A DNA stretch of 64,000 nucleotides. Origin: Polytrichum commune. Its lineage: Eukaryota > Streptophyta > Polytrichopsida > Polytrichales > Polytrichaceae. Below, one piece after another: positions 51,761-63,738 of this stretch (its first letter is position 1; the number at the start of each line of letters is the position of its first letter). Under the pieces are notes generated by a model, which saw only the letters and a program-made list of their open reading frames with translations, ran no database searches and was not told the DNA's origin. The DNA is taken from assembly GCA_950295325.1 (NCBI GenBank), contig OX485803.1:10416001-10480000 (forward strand), read 5' to 3'. The position numbers and the translations under genes were made by a program.

Positions 51761-54700
51761 TAGACATGGGGTGGGGGGTAGCTTAATACCTATTTCTTAA
51801 TAGGTGGACTAGAGGTAGTATTGTATATTAAGTGTTAGATGCATATTATGTTTAGTGGTTCCTTTAGTGGTCTTGGTGCTTGTTTCTTTTCAAGTTTTCT
51901 TTTGTTTAGGATGATGTGTGGTAGGTATCGTATAGATATCTGATAAAAGTTTCCTATTAAATTTGGGATTTTATTGTGAAGAATCTTGAGATCTATAAGA
52001 ATTTGAGTGGTAGCAGTAATGGAGCCTCTATTCCTTGAAGTGATGATCTTTGGGGGGAGAACCATCCATCCTTGTTGGGTTAGTAAAGGTAGGAGTATGG
52101 GCCAATAGGGTGTTGGCTAGTGCGTTAAATGCCTTGTTATGTCTATTGGTGCAAAGGTTGTTTATGTGTTTTTGTGTTTATTCGTGTAGCATGATAGTAG
52201 ATGGAGGCAATTGTCATTTTCTTGTAATTTGCATAGGTTACAAAGTGGAGAGATGTCTTGTTTAGGGATGTGTTTTTTTGGGAAGTTTCCCAAGTATGAG
52301 CCATAGCGGAATTTCAGTACTTGTGTGATTTGGGCATCCGTGATCCATGATGTATCCCAAAATAGGTTAGACCATTTTAAATGTAGTTCATTGGTGGAAA
52401 GCCATTTTTTTCATTTGATATTGTGTTTGAGGCGTGTGATACAAGCGCACTTTGGTATTCTTTGTGCATGTAATTTTGTAGGCTTTTGAATGATCTATTG
52501 TGTTATTTCAAGGTGAGGAGGTTGGAGGGTCAAAATGGTGTTTCTATAATCTAGGGTTCTAATGTTTTCTTTCTTTTTTGGTTAGTTTGTATGTTTCATC
52601 GCTCCTTATGACATTCATGTGGGCTCTAATTGGAATGTTGTGTGAGGTATTTTGGATGGCATTGATTATGCTTGTGATGAGGAGTTTGTCTGGATGGTTG
52701 TCTAATGTGGTTAATTAGAAGGTACATGTTGTTGAGGCCCTTACCAGACGGACGGCAGGCAATTTCGCCGTGCATGCTAGGAAAACTTGTAGGCTTGCTA
52801 TAGCCACTTCACCCCAATCTCGCTAGAGCCATCACACGGGCGGCAGGAAGTTCCTCATCATTGACGACGACTAGGCACGGAGATTCGGCGAGAGAGGGCG
52901 GGAGAGAGCGGGAGAGGACGGTCTCGGTGGGCCAGGGGGTGGCCACCACCGGATTCCATGGGTTTCCGGTGGGAATCCCCTGGTAGTTCCGATGGCCTAA
53001 ATTCTTGGACACGTCATCATGCCTCCCCTCATAATGCTGCTTGTGTGGTAAGCGGCAAGGTTGCTCGGCCAATCAGGGCCACCGGTTCATGGAAGTTGCC
53101 GGTGGTGTGGCAAGGGCCTCACGCTATATGTCAAGATGAATGTGTCAGTGGTAAGTGACTTTGTGTGTGCTATTGCAATTAGTAATGCATATAATAATGC
53201 TCTTAGGATGTTCGCATAGCCAAGTAGTTTTATGGCCATGTGTATTTTTGTAATGGGTTGTTGAAGACCCCTAATTTTGCAGTGTTTCCTTCCATGTCCA
53301 GGGGTGTAAATGAGATGTTTGTGGAGTATGATTTTTTTTTTTGGGGGGGGGGATCTTTGTGGATGTAATGTGGTGATTTTGGATGGGAAAGGTGTGTGCT
53401 GTGCGGAAGGGGGGGAGGGTGGTGGTGTAGTGTTATGCCATTCTTTAGGGATTGTAGTGGATGGGGTGTGTGTTTGAGTGCACAAAAGTTGAGATGCACG
53501 TTTGGTTGTGTTTTTGTGAGATGATTACTATTGAGGTGAGGAGTGGTTTTTTGGTGTTGTAGTTTGAGGGGAACACGGTTGATTGTGGGTGTTGTACTAT
53601 TAGAGGGGACATCGTGATGATAGGTGTTACATTTGTTGGTTGGAGTGGGTTAAATGCATTTTGTGTCCAATCATCATGGTTTATGATTAGTACGGTGGTG
53701 GAGTTTGGGTCGGTTTGGGCTCCTAGTCTAGCCCATTTTATAGCTTTGGGACATCCTCTATGTTTAGTATATGTGCAAGGCCATGCCCATTCCATTGATT
53801 TGAGCCAAGTATGTTGATCCAAGAGAGCCAAAGACGTTATCTATGTCATGTGGGGAGTGATCTTGAGTGAATTTGGGCATGTGGGTGAGTTCAAACGTGT
53901 TGGTGAGGTTGTCTAGTATATATGAGGGGAGTGTTTGGTGGGTGGGTGGGGTAGTACTTGGGGGTGGTGTGCCAAGGTATTCAATATATCGGTTTATTAT
54001 TATGATTTTTTCCGTGGTGAAGTCTTGGGTTAGTGATGAAAGGATAAAGGTGTTTGTGGTTATATGTGTGGAGTATCGTTCCCATAGCCATGTGAGTCTT
54101 TCAAGTGGGATGAAAGCATAGTAGTTGCCTTTGTGGTCAAGAATTTTTGCAATGGGGAGAGATGGGAGGGATTTGTATCATGGGTTTGTTGGTGATGATG
54201 TACTTGTTTGAGCTACATGCATGAATGCTTATATCTAGATGTGGAATTAGTAAGGTGCACATGACAAGTTATAAATGTTGGTTTAAAGGCCATTATATGG
54301 GTAATGGGGATTCCCATTGGTTGGGTTTAGGTGTTTTGTCTAGTTTGTGTGATGAGGGCGGGAGGGGTGGTAGTTTTAGTTCATGTTGGGTGGGGTTTGG
54401 TCTATAGTACATGGTTGGGGAAAGAGGGCTACAATTTGTAGAAGTGCATTTTTCATTATATAGAATTTGGTATTATATTCTTGTTGGAATTTGTGGAAGG
54501 TTAGAATACGCGTGTTCATGAGACCTTGTATTCGAGGTACTAATGCTAGGTTGAGAGTGGCTAGTATTTTGAGGAATTGTTTTGAGTTAGTTTTTTGGTT
54601 GGGGTGAGAGTGTTGTAGAAGAGGTTTTTGAACAAGTTGTCTTGGAGGAGCCACTTGTTGAGTGGGGAATTTGGTATTACTGAGTTGATGTGTATTTGAA

Positions 54701-57200
54701 AGTTTTTTTTAGTATGTGGAGGCTAGGGATCTCACAATGGGGGCTCTACACATGCTTGTGAGTTGAAGTGTGGGAGGTGTTAAGCTCCTCCATATTTGGT
54801 GACTATGAATTTTGCTAGACCTTGGTACATTTGATTGGTTGGTCCTAGGTCATTAAAGTGTTTGGTTCAATTGTTCGCTAACATGGTGGCATATCTTGGA
54901 GGAGTGAGTGTGTTCCTATGCCGAATGCCTCTCTTAGTAGTTGAGTAAAGATGTTGGGGGTGTTTGTTGTGAGATTGTAGATGTATTTTGTGAGTTTGAT
55001 GAGTAGTGTGTCCATTCTCCTAATGTTTGGAATTGAGAACAAGGTTGCATAGATCCAATACAAGGCTTACCCACTCGACGCCATTAAACTTATAGGCAAC
55101 ATATATTGGGGAGCATCCACGTCCTTCTAGGGAGCCAGATTCACAGCCACTCCTCTAATCCAAATCATACGAGGCAATGTTTCTCATAGGGCAGAAGCCT
55201 TCTTGGCTATGGTGTAGGATTCTATGATGTTCTCCAAATGTGGTGAGTAGGGAGGTTAGCGTGCTTGTGAAGGGTTTGTATATGGTGCAAGCCAATGCAA
55301 TTGGGTTCATAATTGGTGACTATGATGGGGTTGTCTTTCTCGTGTAGTAAGATGGTGCTACTATGTTTCCATTCCTTGGGTATGGCAAATTGGTGGTAGC
55401 ATTGTAGGAAAATAGGAACATCATATCATGAAGGTTGTTGGGTAGGGCTTTTAGGATGTCACTTGGGATTCCATCTGGGCATAGGGCCTTTCGTTTAAGA
55501 AGGTTTTTGAGGCATGTGTTGTATGTGGTTTTGTTCAACATTTGGGTTAAGGTGGCTTGAGGGCTGGTTATTTTTCTAACTTACATCTTTTATTAATTTG
55601 CCATGGATATTGTCTAATTGCTCAAATACATTCAAAGGGATGGTCTACTAGGTTCGAGCATAGAGGGGCTTCACTGTTGATTGATTATGTTTGTGTATTA
55701 TATGTGATGTTGGATGCAATGTCTGGATGTGTGGCTAGATTGCCATTGTTGTGTATAAGACTCTAATTGGGTAGCATGTTGTGGATTGAAGATTTTTGTG
55801 TAATTTTTTGGTAATTTTTCTGATGTTTAATGGTATTTGTATCAATCTTGCAATTTTGTGTGGTTTGGTTGGTGGTAATTTTCTTGGCTTCATGTTTTGC
55901 TTATTTTTCTATTTTTGCTTGTGATATGTTCTATCCATTGTTGGGGTTCATGTGAGTTGTTGGAGTGTAAGGGGGGAGGAGGGGAGGGATGTTGGGAATG
56001 CTTCGTACTTTGGATGCTTGGTTGGGTGTGCCATTGGGGGTGTGTTGGGAGGGCGGTGTCTCTTATAACTTGTTTGATGAGATGGTATGTGTTGAGGTGT
56101 TTATTTCATTGTTTTAATTTGTTGCAAGGTAGGAATTCACCTTGTTGTTTTGTTTGTGGGGTGGGCATTAGGGACTCGGGGGTTGCGAATGTTTGTATGG
56201 CACAATCGCTAATGGAATGTATTTTAAGGTTGATTAATTCTTGTGCTTCAATCCATTCTTTAGGGGGTAAGGTTGTGGTTTCTTGTAGTGAGTTGACAAA
56301 TATGGGTGAAGTTGAGTTCGATGAATTTAGTTAGGAATGCATTTATGTTCATTGATGGTATTGGGTATATGTATTGGGCCATAGAGCCGGTTTGTGTTAC
56401 ATGTGTTCTTCTTACACGGTGATGAAGGGGGGGGGGGGTGACTGGGAAGTGGTCTAAGTTGAGGTTGATGTGTGTGTTTGTTTGACATTGTTGATGGTTG
56501 CAGTCCTTCATGGGGATGTAAAAGTTGTCTACTAGTATTGGGGAATGTGTTGGATACATGTTGATTATTAGTTCAATTGTTGATTGTATGAGGTGTAGGT
56601 CTTCTTCATACGATGGCATGTACATGTGGACGAGGAATATAAGTGTGAGAGGTTTATAATTTGGAGGTATGGGGTTAGTTCTTTGGGGGTTGTCATCTTG
56701 GTGATGTTTCTAGTATAGGCAATTGTTTTATGTATCATTGTAAGGAGGCCTCCTTGGGTGGGGTGATATATAGAATATATGGTCTTCTTAGGCATGTGAT
56801 GGCGTTGGTTGTGTTGTTGTAGATGATTTTGTTTGATGGGAATTGGACATCTTCAAATCACGTGGTTTTGTTTCTTGGCAAATTTGTTTCTTTGATGCAA
56901 ATAATTTATGAGGGGTGCCATTAATGTTGGCACTCTGGTGGAGGTCTTGTAGGTTGGTGCTAATGTGGGCATAGTTCCAAGTGAGGTAAGTGATTGGGGT
57001 ATTTGAAGTGGAGTTTTGTTGGTTGGGGGGGGGGTGTTGATAGGTTGGTGTGTAGTATGTGAGAAGCCTTGTATTGGATCTAATATGTTTAAGGCTTCTT
57101 GGACTTCTTGGAATACTTGGGGTGGGTAAGCTGGGAATTATTGTTGGATTATGTAGGTATGGTGTTGTTTGTGACAATGTTTGAGCCATTTGTTCACACT
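51761..57200 (-). mobile_element. Degenerate LINE with endonuclease and RT remnants, G/T-rich on + strand
   Basis: Read on the minus strand, endonuclease pieces come first: ITYLTWNYAHI near 57000, GGLLTMIHKTIAYT near 56740, ILVDNFYIPMKDC near 56530. A reverse transcriptase start follows, ALCPDGIPSDILKALPNNLH, at about 55430-55490, then HEKDNPIIVTNYEP-type text at about 55310-55350, ending in C-terminal sequence near 53.5-54.1 kb. This is the order of apurinic-endonuclease-type LINEs. Numerous stops and frame changes and no intact catalytic YADD box show it is dead. An upstream frame (57138-57566) may be its first ORF or leader. Both outer borders are approximate. A GC-rich insertion interrupts it at about 52734-53120. 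Confidence 0.72.
52734..53120. mobile_element. GC-rich insertion with short inverted ends
   Basis: In sharp contrast to its G/T-rich surroundings, this ~387-bp block is GC-rich and balanced. It begins GAGGCCCTTACCAGACG and ends with CGTGTGGCAAGGGCCTC-like sequence, giving inverted GAGGCCCTTRCCA ends, with weaker GGCAGGCAATTTC/GGCAACTTCCA similarity inside. No target duplication was identified, so the class is open. Confidence 0.55.
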
Positions 57201-58763
57201 TCTCGGAGAGGCTTTGAGAGGGATTTGATTAAAGGGATATGAGGGTTCTCTATTGTGGTGAACTTTTGTGGGTTTGAAAGCAAGCTTTTTGGTGGAAGGA
57301 ACTTTGTGAGTTTGAGATGACAATCTTTGTGAATTGCAGTTGCTAACTAAATGAGACAAGTCCGAGTCCGATCCAAGGACAGTGCATGGAAGATTGATGG
57401 AGGGGCTTTGTGAGAATCTCTTGGTGAGACTTTGTGCCTTAAGAAGAAGCATAGCATTGGTGAGATCTTTGTGGAGACAACATAGTGCAAGCCCATGTAG
57501 CCAGGGTTTGGTGGGAGAGCATTGTGAAAGAGAGTGTAGCTTGTGCTTGATGGGAAGACACTTCATAAGAGTTTGAGACTAGAGCTTGATGGAATATTGT
57601 TGAGTGATTTTGCAGATCATGTAGTGTCAGAGTGTAAGGACATAAATATAGTTGAGCAATGATCCATAATATTACCTTCACCCTCGGGTATTGGGTTGAC
57701 TCCATTCTCTCTTATTCCTTCCTCGCTCGACTCCTGATATGTAGTCCGTTCCGTAGGCTACGGTGTGTGGTCCTTGAGCTTTGATCGTTTGTGTCCGAGC
57801 TTGGATCATCAAGCTTCGACCTTGTTCTTGGCCTCCAAGTTGGGTCCTTCTCCCGATCTGGTGCTCTCGCATCACAACTTCAAGCCTCTAGTCTCTCATC
57901 TTCTAAAGCTTGCTCGGAATGGACTAGAACTCCTAAGTAAGTACGATCCTCTAAGTGAAACTACTTTCCTTCCACTCGCGTTTGTTGAAGACAAAGCTTG
58001 TCTTCATGGGACTTCACTCGCATTTGTTGAAGACCGAGCTTGTCTTGAAGAAACCAAGCCAAGGGCACAAATCACAAATCACCTCAAGAGTGATTTCTTT
58101 GAAAGCCCTGGAAACCCGAATGTGCCTTACCGGTGCTTGTTGATCTTGTGCTATAGTCTATAATCACTCCTCTTCTTGTCGTTCTTCCTCGCGATCTCCT
58201 TCATTGATGCATTCACAGCGCTAACGAGCACTGATCCAACACCGATTTCGCTGCACGTCTACCTCATTGAAGGCCGTTGTGTGAGGTGAAACCTCTTGTC
58301 TCACTCTTGTGATCAATTCTGCAGTGATCCATATGATATGTTTTGCTAGATCTACTTTAGATCTCTCTTCAAGGGTTGCTAGTGACTACATCCACTCCTA
58401 TTTTGGTCGATATTCCTCATGATCTCCTTCATTAAAGCATTCACCGCGCTTGCAAGCACCGATCCCGTCCCTACGTCAATGATTTCCGGAACATGCATTC
58501 TTACATTCAGGAAGCAATTATGGAAATGCACCTAGCCATACAAAAAAGAAAAGCAAAAAAGAAAGTCAGAGCCTTTTACCCTCACATGGGATGTCCGTTC
58601 ATTGCCTCCCTCTTATGTCCACACGAGCATGAGAGTGTAGCCATATAATATTATGGTATGGTACTTACAACACTTTCGGAAGGAGCTTGGTTTCTAAAAA
58701 TGACAGATTTGTATATTTCATAACATTACACAACTCCTTTGCTACGTTTCATGGGACCATATA
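57201..58763. other. Repeat-rich stretch between LINE and SINE
   Basis: Contains a two-copy ~47-bp tandem repeat (TTTGTTGAAGAC-AAGCTTGTCTT, about 57978-58055) and a diverged ~240-bp duplication (ATCTCCTTCATTGATGCATTC at about 58193 and ATCTCCTTCATTAAAGCATTC at about 58433). The open frame at 57765-58163 runs across these repeats and is not a convincing gene. Confidence 0.5.
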
Positions 58764-59131
58764 GATAGATAGAAACTCCGGTCCCTTTTTAGCAAGGGGC
58801 CGGCGTGAATAAAGTGTCCGTTCGTAATGTCAATGACCCGATGCCCACCGGACAAGGGGACATTGGGGCAATACTACTCTCCCCTTTTGAGGATGGGCAC
58901 TATAGTGACACACTATACTAGTTCCTAGCTAGCCACTAGTGCCTTGAAGATACCGGACATGGTATCCCCCCAAAGGGCTTTGAGGTACCCATACAACAAG
59001 GTCCAAGGACCCCCCACCATAGTTGGGTGGACTAAGGTGGTGAGCACCACACCGGCATGGGGAATAAAACCCACAACCTCCTCATTGGGGGCCATGAGCC
59101 CTAACCACCAAGCCAAGGCCCGTGGTGCCTC
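58764..59131 (-). mobile_element. tRNA-derived SINE with perfect 17-bp target duplication
   Basis: 368-bp element on the minus strand. Its head begins GAGGCACCACGGGCC and carries an RNA polymerase III A box TGGCTTGGTGG (59115-59105) and a B box GGTTTTATTCC (59071-59061), 33 bp apart, as in tRNA-type SINEs. The tail ends in TTTCTATCTATCTA repeats instead of poly(A). TTTCATGGGACCATATA flanks it exactly at 58747-58763 and 59132-59148. Its 3' ~125 bp (58764-58887) matches the end of the LINE at 61541-61666. Because the duplication is perfect, the insertion is probably recent. Confidence 0.9.
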
Positions 59132-59586
59132 TTTCATGGGACCATATATTACACGAGCATAACTCTCCTTTAATTCAGGGGTTCCCAGTTTATGGGGAGC
59201 ACTCATGTTCTAGACTTTGAGCCTTTCAAAAGGCATATGTAAATTATCAAAGATTTTTTTAATTGCAGCACGTCTTTCTTTGGAAATAAACCATCATGTA
59301 GGTACTTAAAAAATTCAATTTTTTTTTTTTATACCACTCGATTAAATAGAAAGGTCAATTGTTATGCGAACATTTTGTTGGTGCTGGTAGGATATGGGTA
59401 TTTGAGGATATTGGTGTTTTGAATGTCATGTGAGATTATATACAAGTCAAGAACCTTCACACTTGGGTAAATCACTCTAGTATGGATATCGTATCAAGGT
59501 AGTATTGATCCAAGTAGTGATTATGGACGATATACAAATCTCTCTCTCTCTCTCTCTTCATACCCACAAGGTAGCAATTTATCTAA

Positions 59587-59965
59587 CTACACTAAATATG
59601 ATATTTAGTGTCACCAATTCTAATTGTCTTGCTCAATACTAATTGCAAACCACGGTGTAGTGTCACCAACACTAAATGTTAACGTAGCATTATTTGTCAT
59701 GCCTTGTAAAATTTTGGGAGATTATAGATTTACAGTAATGCAATTATTGTCACTTACCAAGTGATTTATCATCCAAGTGTCAATCATCCATCACAATAGT
59801 TCATCACAAGTTGTTGACAAGAGAAAGTAGGGTTTTGACCAATGGATGAACTCATTCATCATCCATGACAATATTTGTTCACTTACTCATAAGAAGCATG
59901 GGATCTGAAAAGTTACCATAGTGACATTAAATACCATATGACACTTAATATCATATTTAGTGTAG
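59587..59965 (+). mobile_element. MITE family C, copy 4
   Basis: Clean 379-bp copy starting CTACACTAAATATGATATTT and ending with its inverse ATATCATATTTAGTGTAG. The end motif is itself palindromic (CACTAAATATGATATTTAGTG), so each end can form its own hairpin. Confidence 0.88.
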
Positions 59966-60284
59966 TCTTTCAATTTTGAGATTGGTATACCATTGGTGAT
60001 ATTGTGTATGGATATCATGCATTCACATCTATACCGGTCCAATATCGGTTTATTTCTTTGCGACTGCTTTCAATTAGTTTTGAAAGAAACTTGTGAAACC
60101 AATAATTTGCCAACACATCGTTGCTACAATACTTGTTCTAGAATGTGCTTGTGAGAATAATTCTAAATATCCATAAGAAATCTCTTCACAAGTTTTTTGT
60201 CCTTGGAATAAACATATGCTCAATCAAATGCCCTTCAGAGAGTGCCATGAACTTGTGTGAAACAACAATTAAAAGAAACAAAAA

Positions 60285-61982
60285 CTAGACTAAATATGAT
60301 ATTTAGTGTCACTTATTCCAATTGTCTTGCTCAATACTAATTGTAAGCCGCAGTGTAGTGTCATCGACACTAAATAATGAAATATCCAATAACTTTTGGT
60401 CTAATCCTGCAATTACAGATTCACAAAAAACAAGCCTACTAAAATTCCGTCCTGGACAATACATGGGAAATGCTAGAAAACAACTATTTTTTGGCATAGA
60501 AAGATTTCATCAATAACATGCCCGATTTGCAACTCCTTTGATGCAGACACATGGCTCCATGTACTCCTAAAATGTAATCAACACCACATACATGCCCTTA
60601 GAACCAAAAGACATAACAAAGCGGTATGGGAACTAAGAAAATTAATTTTATCATCACAAAAATCAAGATGCTACACCCTCATGAATGCAGGGACATTTAA
60701 CAACAACCCACAAGAAAATACAGTCCCCCTATGGCTCCTACCTTGTACATGCAGACAACAGAGATGTCACTGCAACGCCATATTCAAACCTTATCTACTA
60801 TGTATTAAAGAACTTCCACACCAAAGTACTCCACCAATAAACCTGGCAGACAATCTCACCATACAATTTATTGAATTCACATACACAAATGACAGATTCT
60901 CACAAGATACAATAAAAAATTAAATTAAAAAGTATCAACCATTAATTAATAACATCATTCACCAAGGATGGAAAGTAAATCCACTTATAGTCATCTCAGC
61001 TGGTGCTAGAGGTACTACGCAGGTCCCATCAATGAAACAACTGGAAACAAATTTTAAATTATCTGAAACTTTTGTCAAACACACATTTAAAGAAACAAGC
61101 ACTATTGCTATACAATATGCCGGATCAATCCTTCTACATAAAAGATGAATAGAAAACAACCAATCAATACCAATAGAATAAAAAGAGGGGGTAGTGGTGA
61201 AGACCACTATCTGTTTTAAACAATTAGCACAGTGTCACCACTTGTCTCAGGAAGATGGGTAGGGGCTGGTTGGTTGGTACAACTTTTCTGCCTATGATAA
61301 ATTCACTAGTAGCACCAAGTCATGGATATTACAATAACGCTCAGATGGACCCAACATGAATCGAACCCGGTCTGTATAATTGTAACACAAACATCCTCCT
61401 CCAACCAACCTAGGAACCATGACTTCGCGACCATCAACATAATAAACTTCGTTTTATACCATTACAAATGATGTAAATACTTGATAATGGCTACTGTGCG
61501 TTACTTTTACTTGTTTCTGGTTACTAAAGTGTTTATTCCCGGAAGGGGAGAGTAGTCTTGTACCAATGTTCCTTTGCCCGGTGGGCACTGGCACATTGTC
61601 AAGACGAACAAACACTTTATTCACGTTGGCCTTGCAAGAGGACCGGAGTTTCTATCTATCTATCTCACCGACACTAAACATTGTCCTAAGAGTATTTCTC
61701 ATTCCTTGTTAACGTATTTGGGCATTATAGATTTACAGGGTTGCAAGTTTTGTCACTTACTAAGTGATTTTTCATTCACATTTCAATCATTCATGACAAT
61801 ATTTCATCACAAAATTGCTAGTATGCAAATTATATCAGTTTGTTTCAATAATTGACATTTGGATGAACTGAAAGTAAGTGGGGATAACAATATAAGTAAA
61901 CTTATTCATACAAAGTGTCACTACATAAATTACCACAATGACATAAAATGCCATATAACACTAAACATCATATTTACGGTAG
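60285..61982 (+). mobile_element. MITE family C, copy 5, split by a LINE insertion
   Basis: The 5' part (60285-60374) runs from CTAGACTAAATATGATATTT through TGTCATCGACACTAAA. The 3' part resumes at 61669 with CGACACTAAACATTGTCC and ends at TATTTACGGTAG (61982). Removing the LINE and one copy of the repeat gives about 394 bp, the size of the intact family members, so the interruption is certain in outline. Confidence 0.85.
60375..61668 (+). mobile_element. 5'-truncated LINE with 10-bp target duplication
   Basis: Flanked by CGACACTAAA at 60365-60374 and 61669-61678. The remaining ORF2 C-terminus reads RPGQYMGNARKQLFFG, CPICNSFDADTWLHVLLKC, HALRTKRHNKAVWELRKLI, LPCTCRQQRCHCNAIFKPYL, then INNIIHQGWKVNPLIVISAG and ARGTTQVPSMKQLE, IAIQYAGSILLHK, with about three in-frame breaks in 270 codons, so it is much younger than the copies at 41.7 and 51.8 kb. 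The CxxC-H-C pattern is the zinc-knuckle-like tail seen after RNase H/RT in plant LINEs. A 3' untranslated region of about 450 bp ends in TTTCTATCTATCTATC, the same simple repeat and preceding ~125 bp as the SINE at 58764-59131. Confidence 0.85.
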
Positions 61983-63233
61983 TTTCATTAAATTGAATCA
62001 TTATAAAACTAAACCGTCATTAGAACCTGGATCTAAGGAAGGTTTTTCCTTGAGCATCAAACCAATGCCTAGTTGAGTATTCAAGACCTATGTATGCCTT
62101 GCAAATGGTGTAGGTTTCATTCCCATGACAAGTACACTAAACAATTATATTATTGTGGGTCACAATAAAGTTTTACAGCCCACACGAATTTTCATAATAA
62201 GAAGTAACGTGGGCAACATTAATTTTCATCCCTCACCAAATTTATAGTAGAGAATTAGCGTGGACCACAATAATTGTTTTCTAAATAATTAGTGTGCTTG
62301 ATAATTTTATTTTGTGCTACTTTTGTCCCTTAACTTATACACAATGTGTTGGTCAAAAGTCTTCATGAAGACTTGGGGGAAGACCTAGGGTCTTGGACTC
62401 AAGTCAATTCCACCTTGACTAAAAAATTAGTGTGGCCCACACTAATTGTTTCCATGCTAATTTTCCACCCACATTAATAGGACTATCCATTGTAGTTACC
62501 CGTAAACTAGTATTTAAGTAATTACATATTTTTTATGAGTCTAGAAAGAAGCAAGTAGTTTTTGAAAATGTGAACACTTGTGTTTCAAGTGTTATCATAT
62601 GTACTTGCCATTTAGTCATTATGTAAGTGGTTCTATATTAAAAGACAGTGGACATGATGTGTGCAAACATTTAACATCATAGTAAAGATATTTTAAACAA
62701 GTGTGCAATGACAATCCAGTCTAAAATCGACCAAATAGTTTGAAATCATCCACACACTAGTTCATGATTTATGGACATTACTACAAAATGTGTAGAGTAT
62801 AACATGGAAAACATGCAATCCTCACTAATTATAATTTGATCTGGGACACATTTACTTTTAAGTAGGGGTGAGTGTAGGTGCCATACAATTGTTTTGTAAC
62901 CTTGTAGGTAAAATGACCAAACATTAGATCTAATGTGTATAAATACATCAAAGAGGAAGTTGCCTTAATGCCTTAATATTCGTTGATGAATAGTGTACCT
63001 CTTAAGGGGCATAACACCCTATATTGCATCACGGCAAGCCGTGATCAATATAGGGCCAACGGGCTCATATTCACGCCGGTATGAATAATACTGGCGTTTT
63101 CTTTTCTTTTCTTTTCTTTCTACCTCTTAAGGGGTGACAGTTGTAACTATGATTCAAAGTTGTCTTCTAACCCCAACACTTTTTTTCTTGGGTTATAAGG
63201 TGTCACATAATAATTTCAACTCTTATTACATTG
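61983..63233. other. Gene-free stretch
   Basis: AT-rich, no coding frame. Short related motifs (GTGGGTCACAATAA, GTGGACCACAATAA, GTGGCCCACACTAA at about 62156, 62262 and 62432) suggest decayed repeats similar in flavour to the foldback element at 49.4 kb. Confidence 0.4.
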
Positions 63234-63568
63234 CCCCGGGCTAGATCACATCTTCATTTAGATGGGCCCTGCCCCTCCCATGCCTCCTTCATTGCCCGCA
63301 ACTGTGTGGGAACTCTTCCTCGTTGGGAACCAATGTGACAATACTTGGTCACTTAAGCCATTAAGCTCCTTTGATATGTGAAGGAACTCCATCAATTAAC
63401 TTGGGAACAATAAAAGCTTGAATATTTGTAATTTTGACCTAGCATTGTCACATTAGTTCCCAATGAGGAGGAGTTCCCACACAAGTGTGGGCAGGTCAAC
63501 CGGACAGTGAAGGAGATGTGGGAAGGGCGGGGCCCAGCCGAATGGAGATGTGATCTAGTCCGGGCCCA
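63234..63568. mobile_element. Foldback element with ~125-bp inverted arms
   Basis: The left arm (63234-63350: CCCGGGCTAGATCACATCTT ... GTGTGGGAACTCTTCCTCGT) is mirrored by the right arm (63440-63568) with about 85% identity by eye and a ~20-bp deletion in the left arm. The loop is about 90 bp. An open frame begins in the right arm but is not protein-like. Confidence 0.8.
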
Positions 63569-63738
63569 TCACATCCATCAACTTTCGTATGGTACCAATA
63601 CACACACCATGGTTGTAACTAAATGGCGCCTTCTTTCATGTCTAAATAACATTGAAATTGCATCTATGTTGGTCTTATGTCTTGCTTGTTCCACGAGCTT
63701 CTGTTGGGCTTATGTACGAGTGCAGCCTATGCCCAAAT

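Noticed and set aside
53087-53831. Minus-strand frames of 89-132 codons
   Set aside because: Parts of the degenerate LINE and its GC-rich insertion, not separate genes.
57765-58163. 132-codon plus-strand frame
   Set aside because: It covers a 47-bp tandem repeat and has no recognisable domain or intron partner.
61341-61425. tRNA-like B box (GGGTTCGATTCATG) on the minus strand
   Set aside because: It lies within the LINE 3' untranslated region and does not fold into a cloverleaf; no convincing A box.
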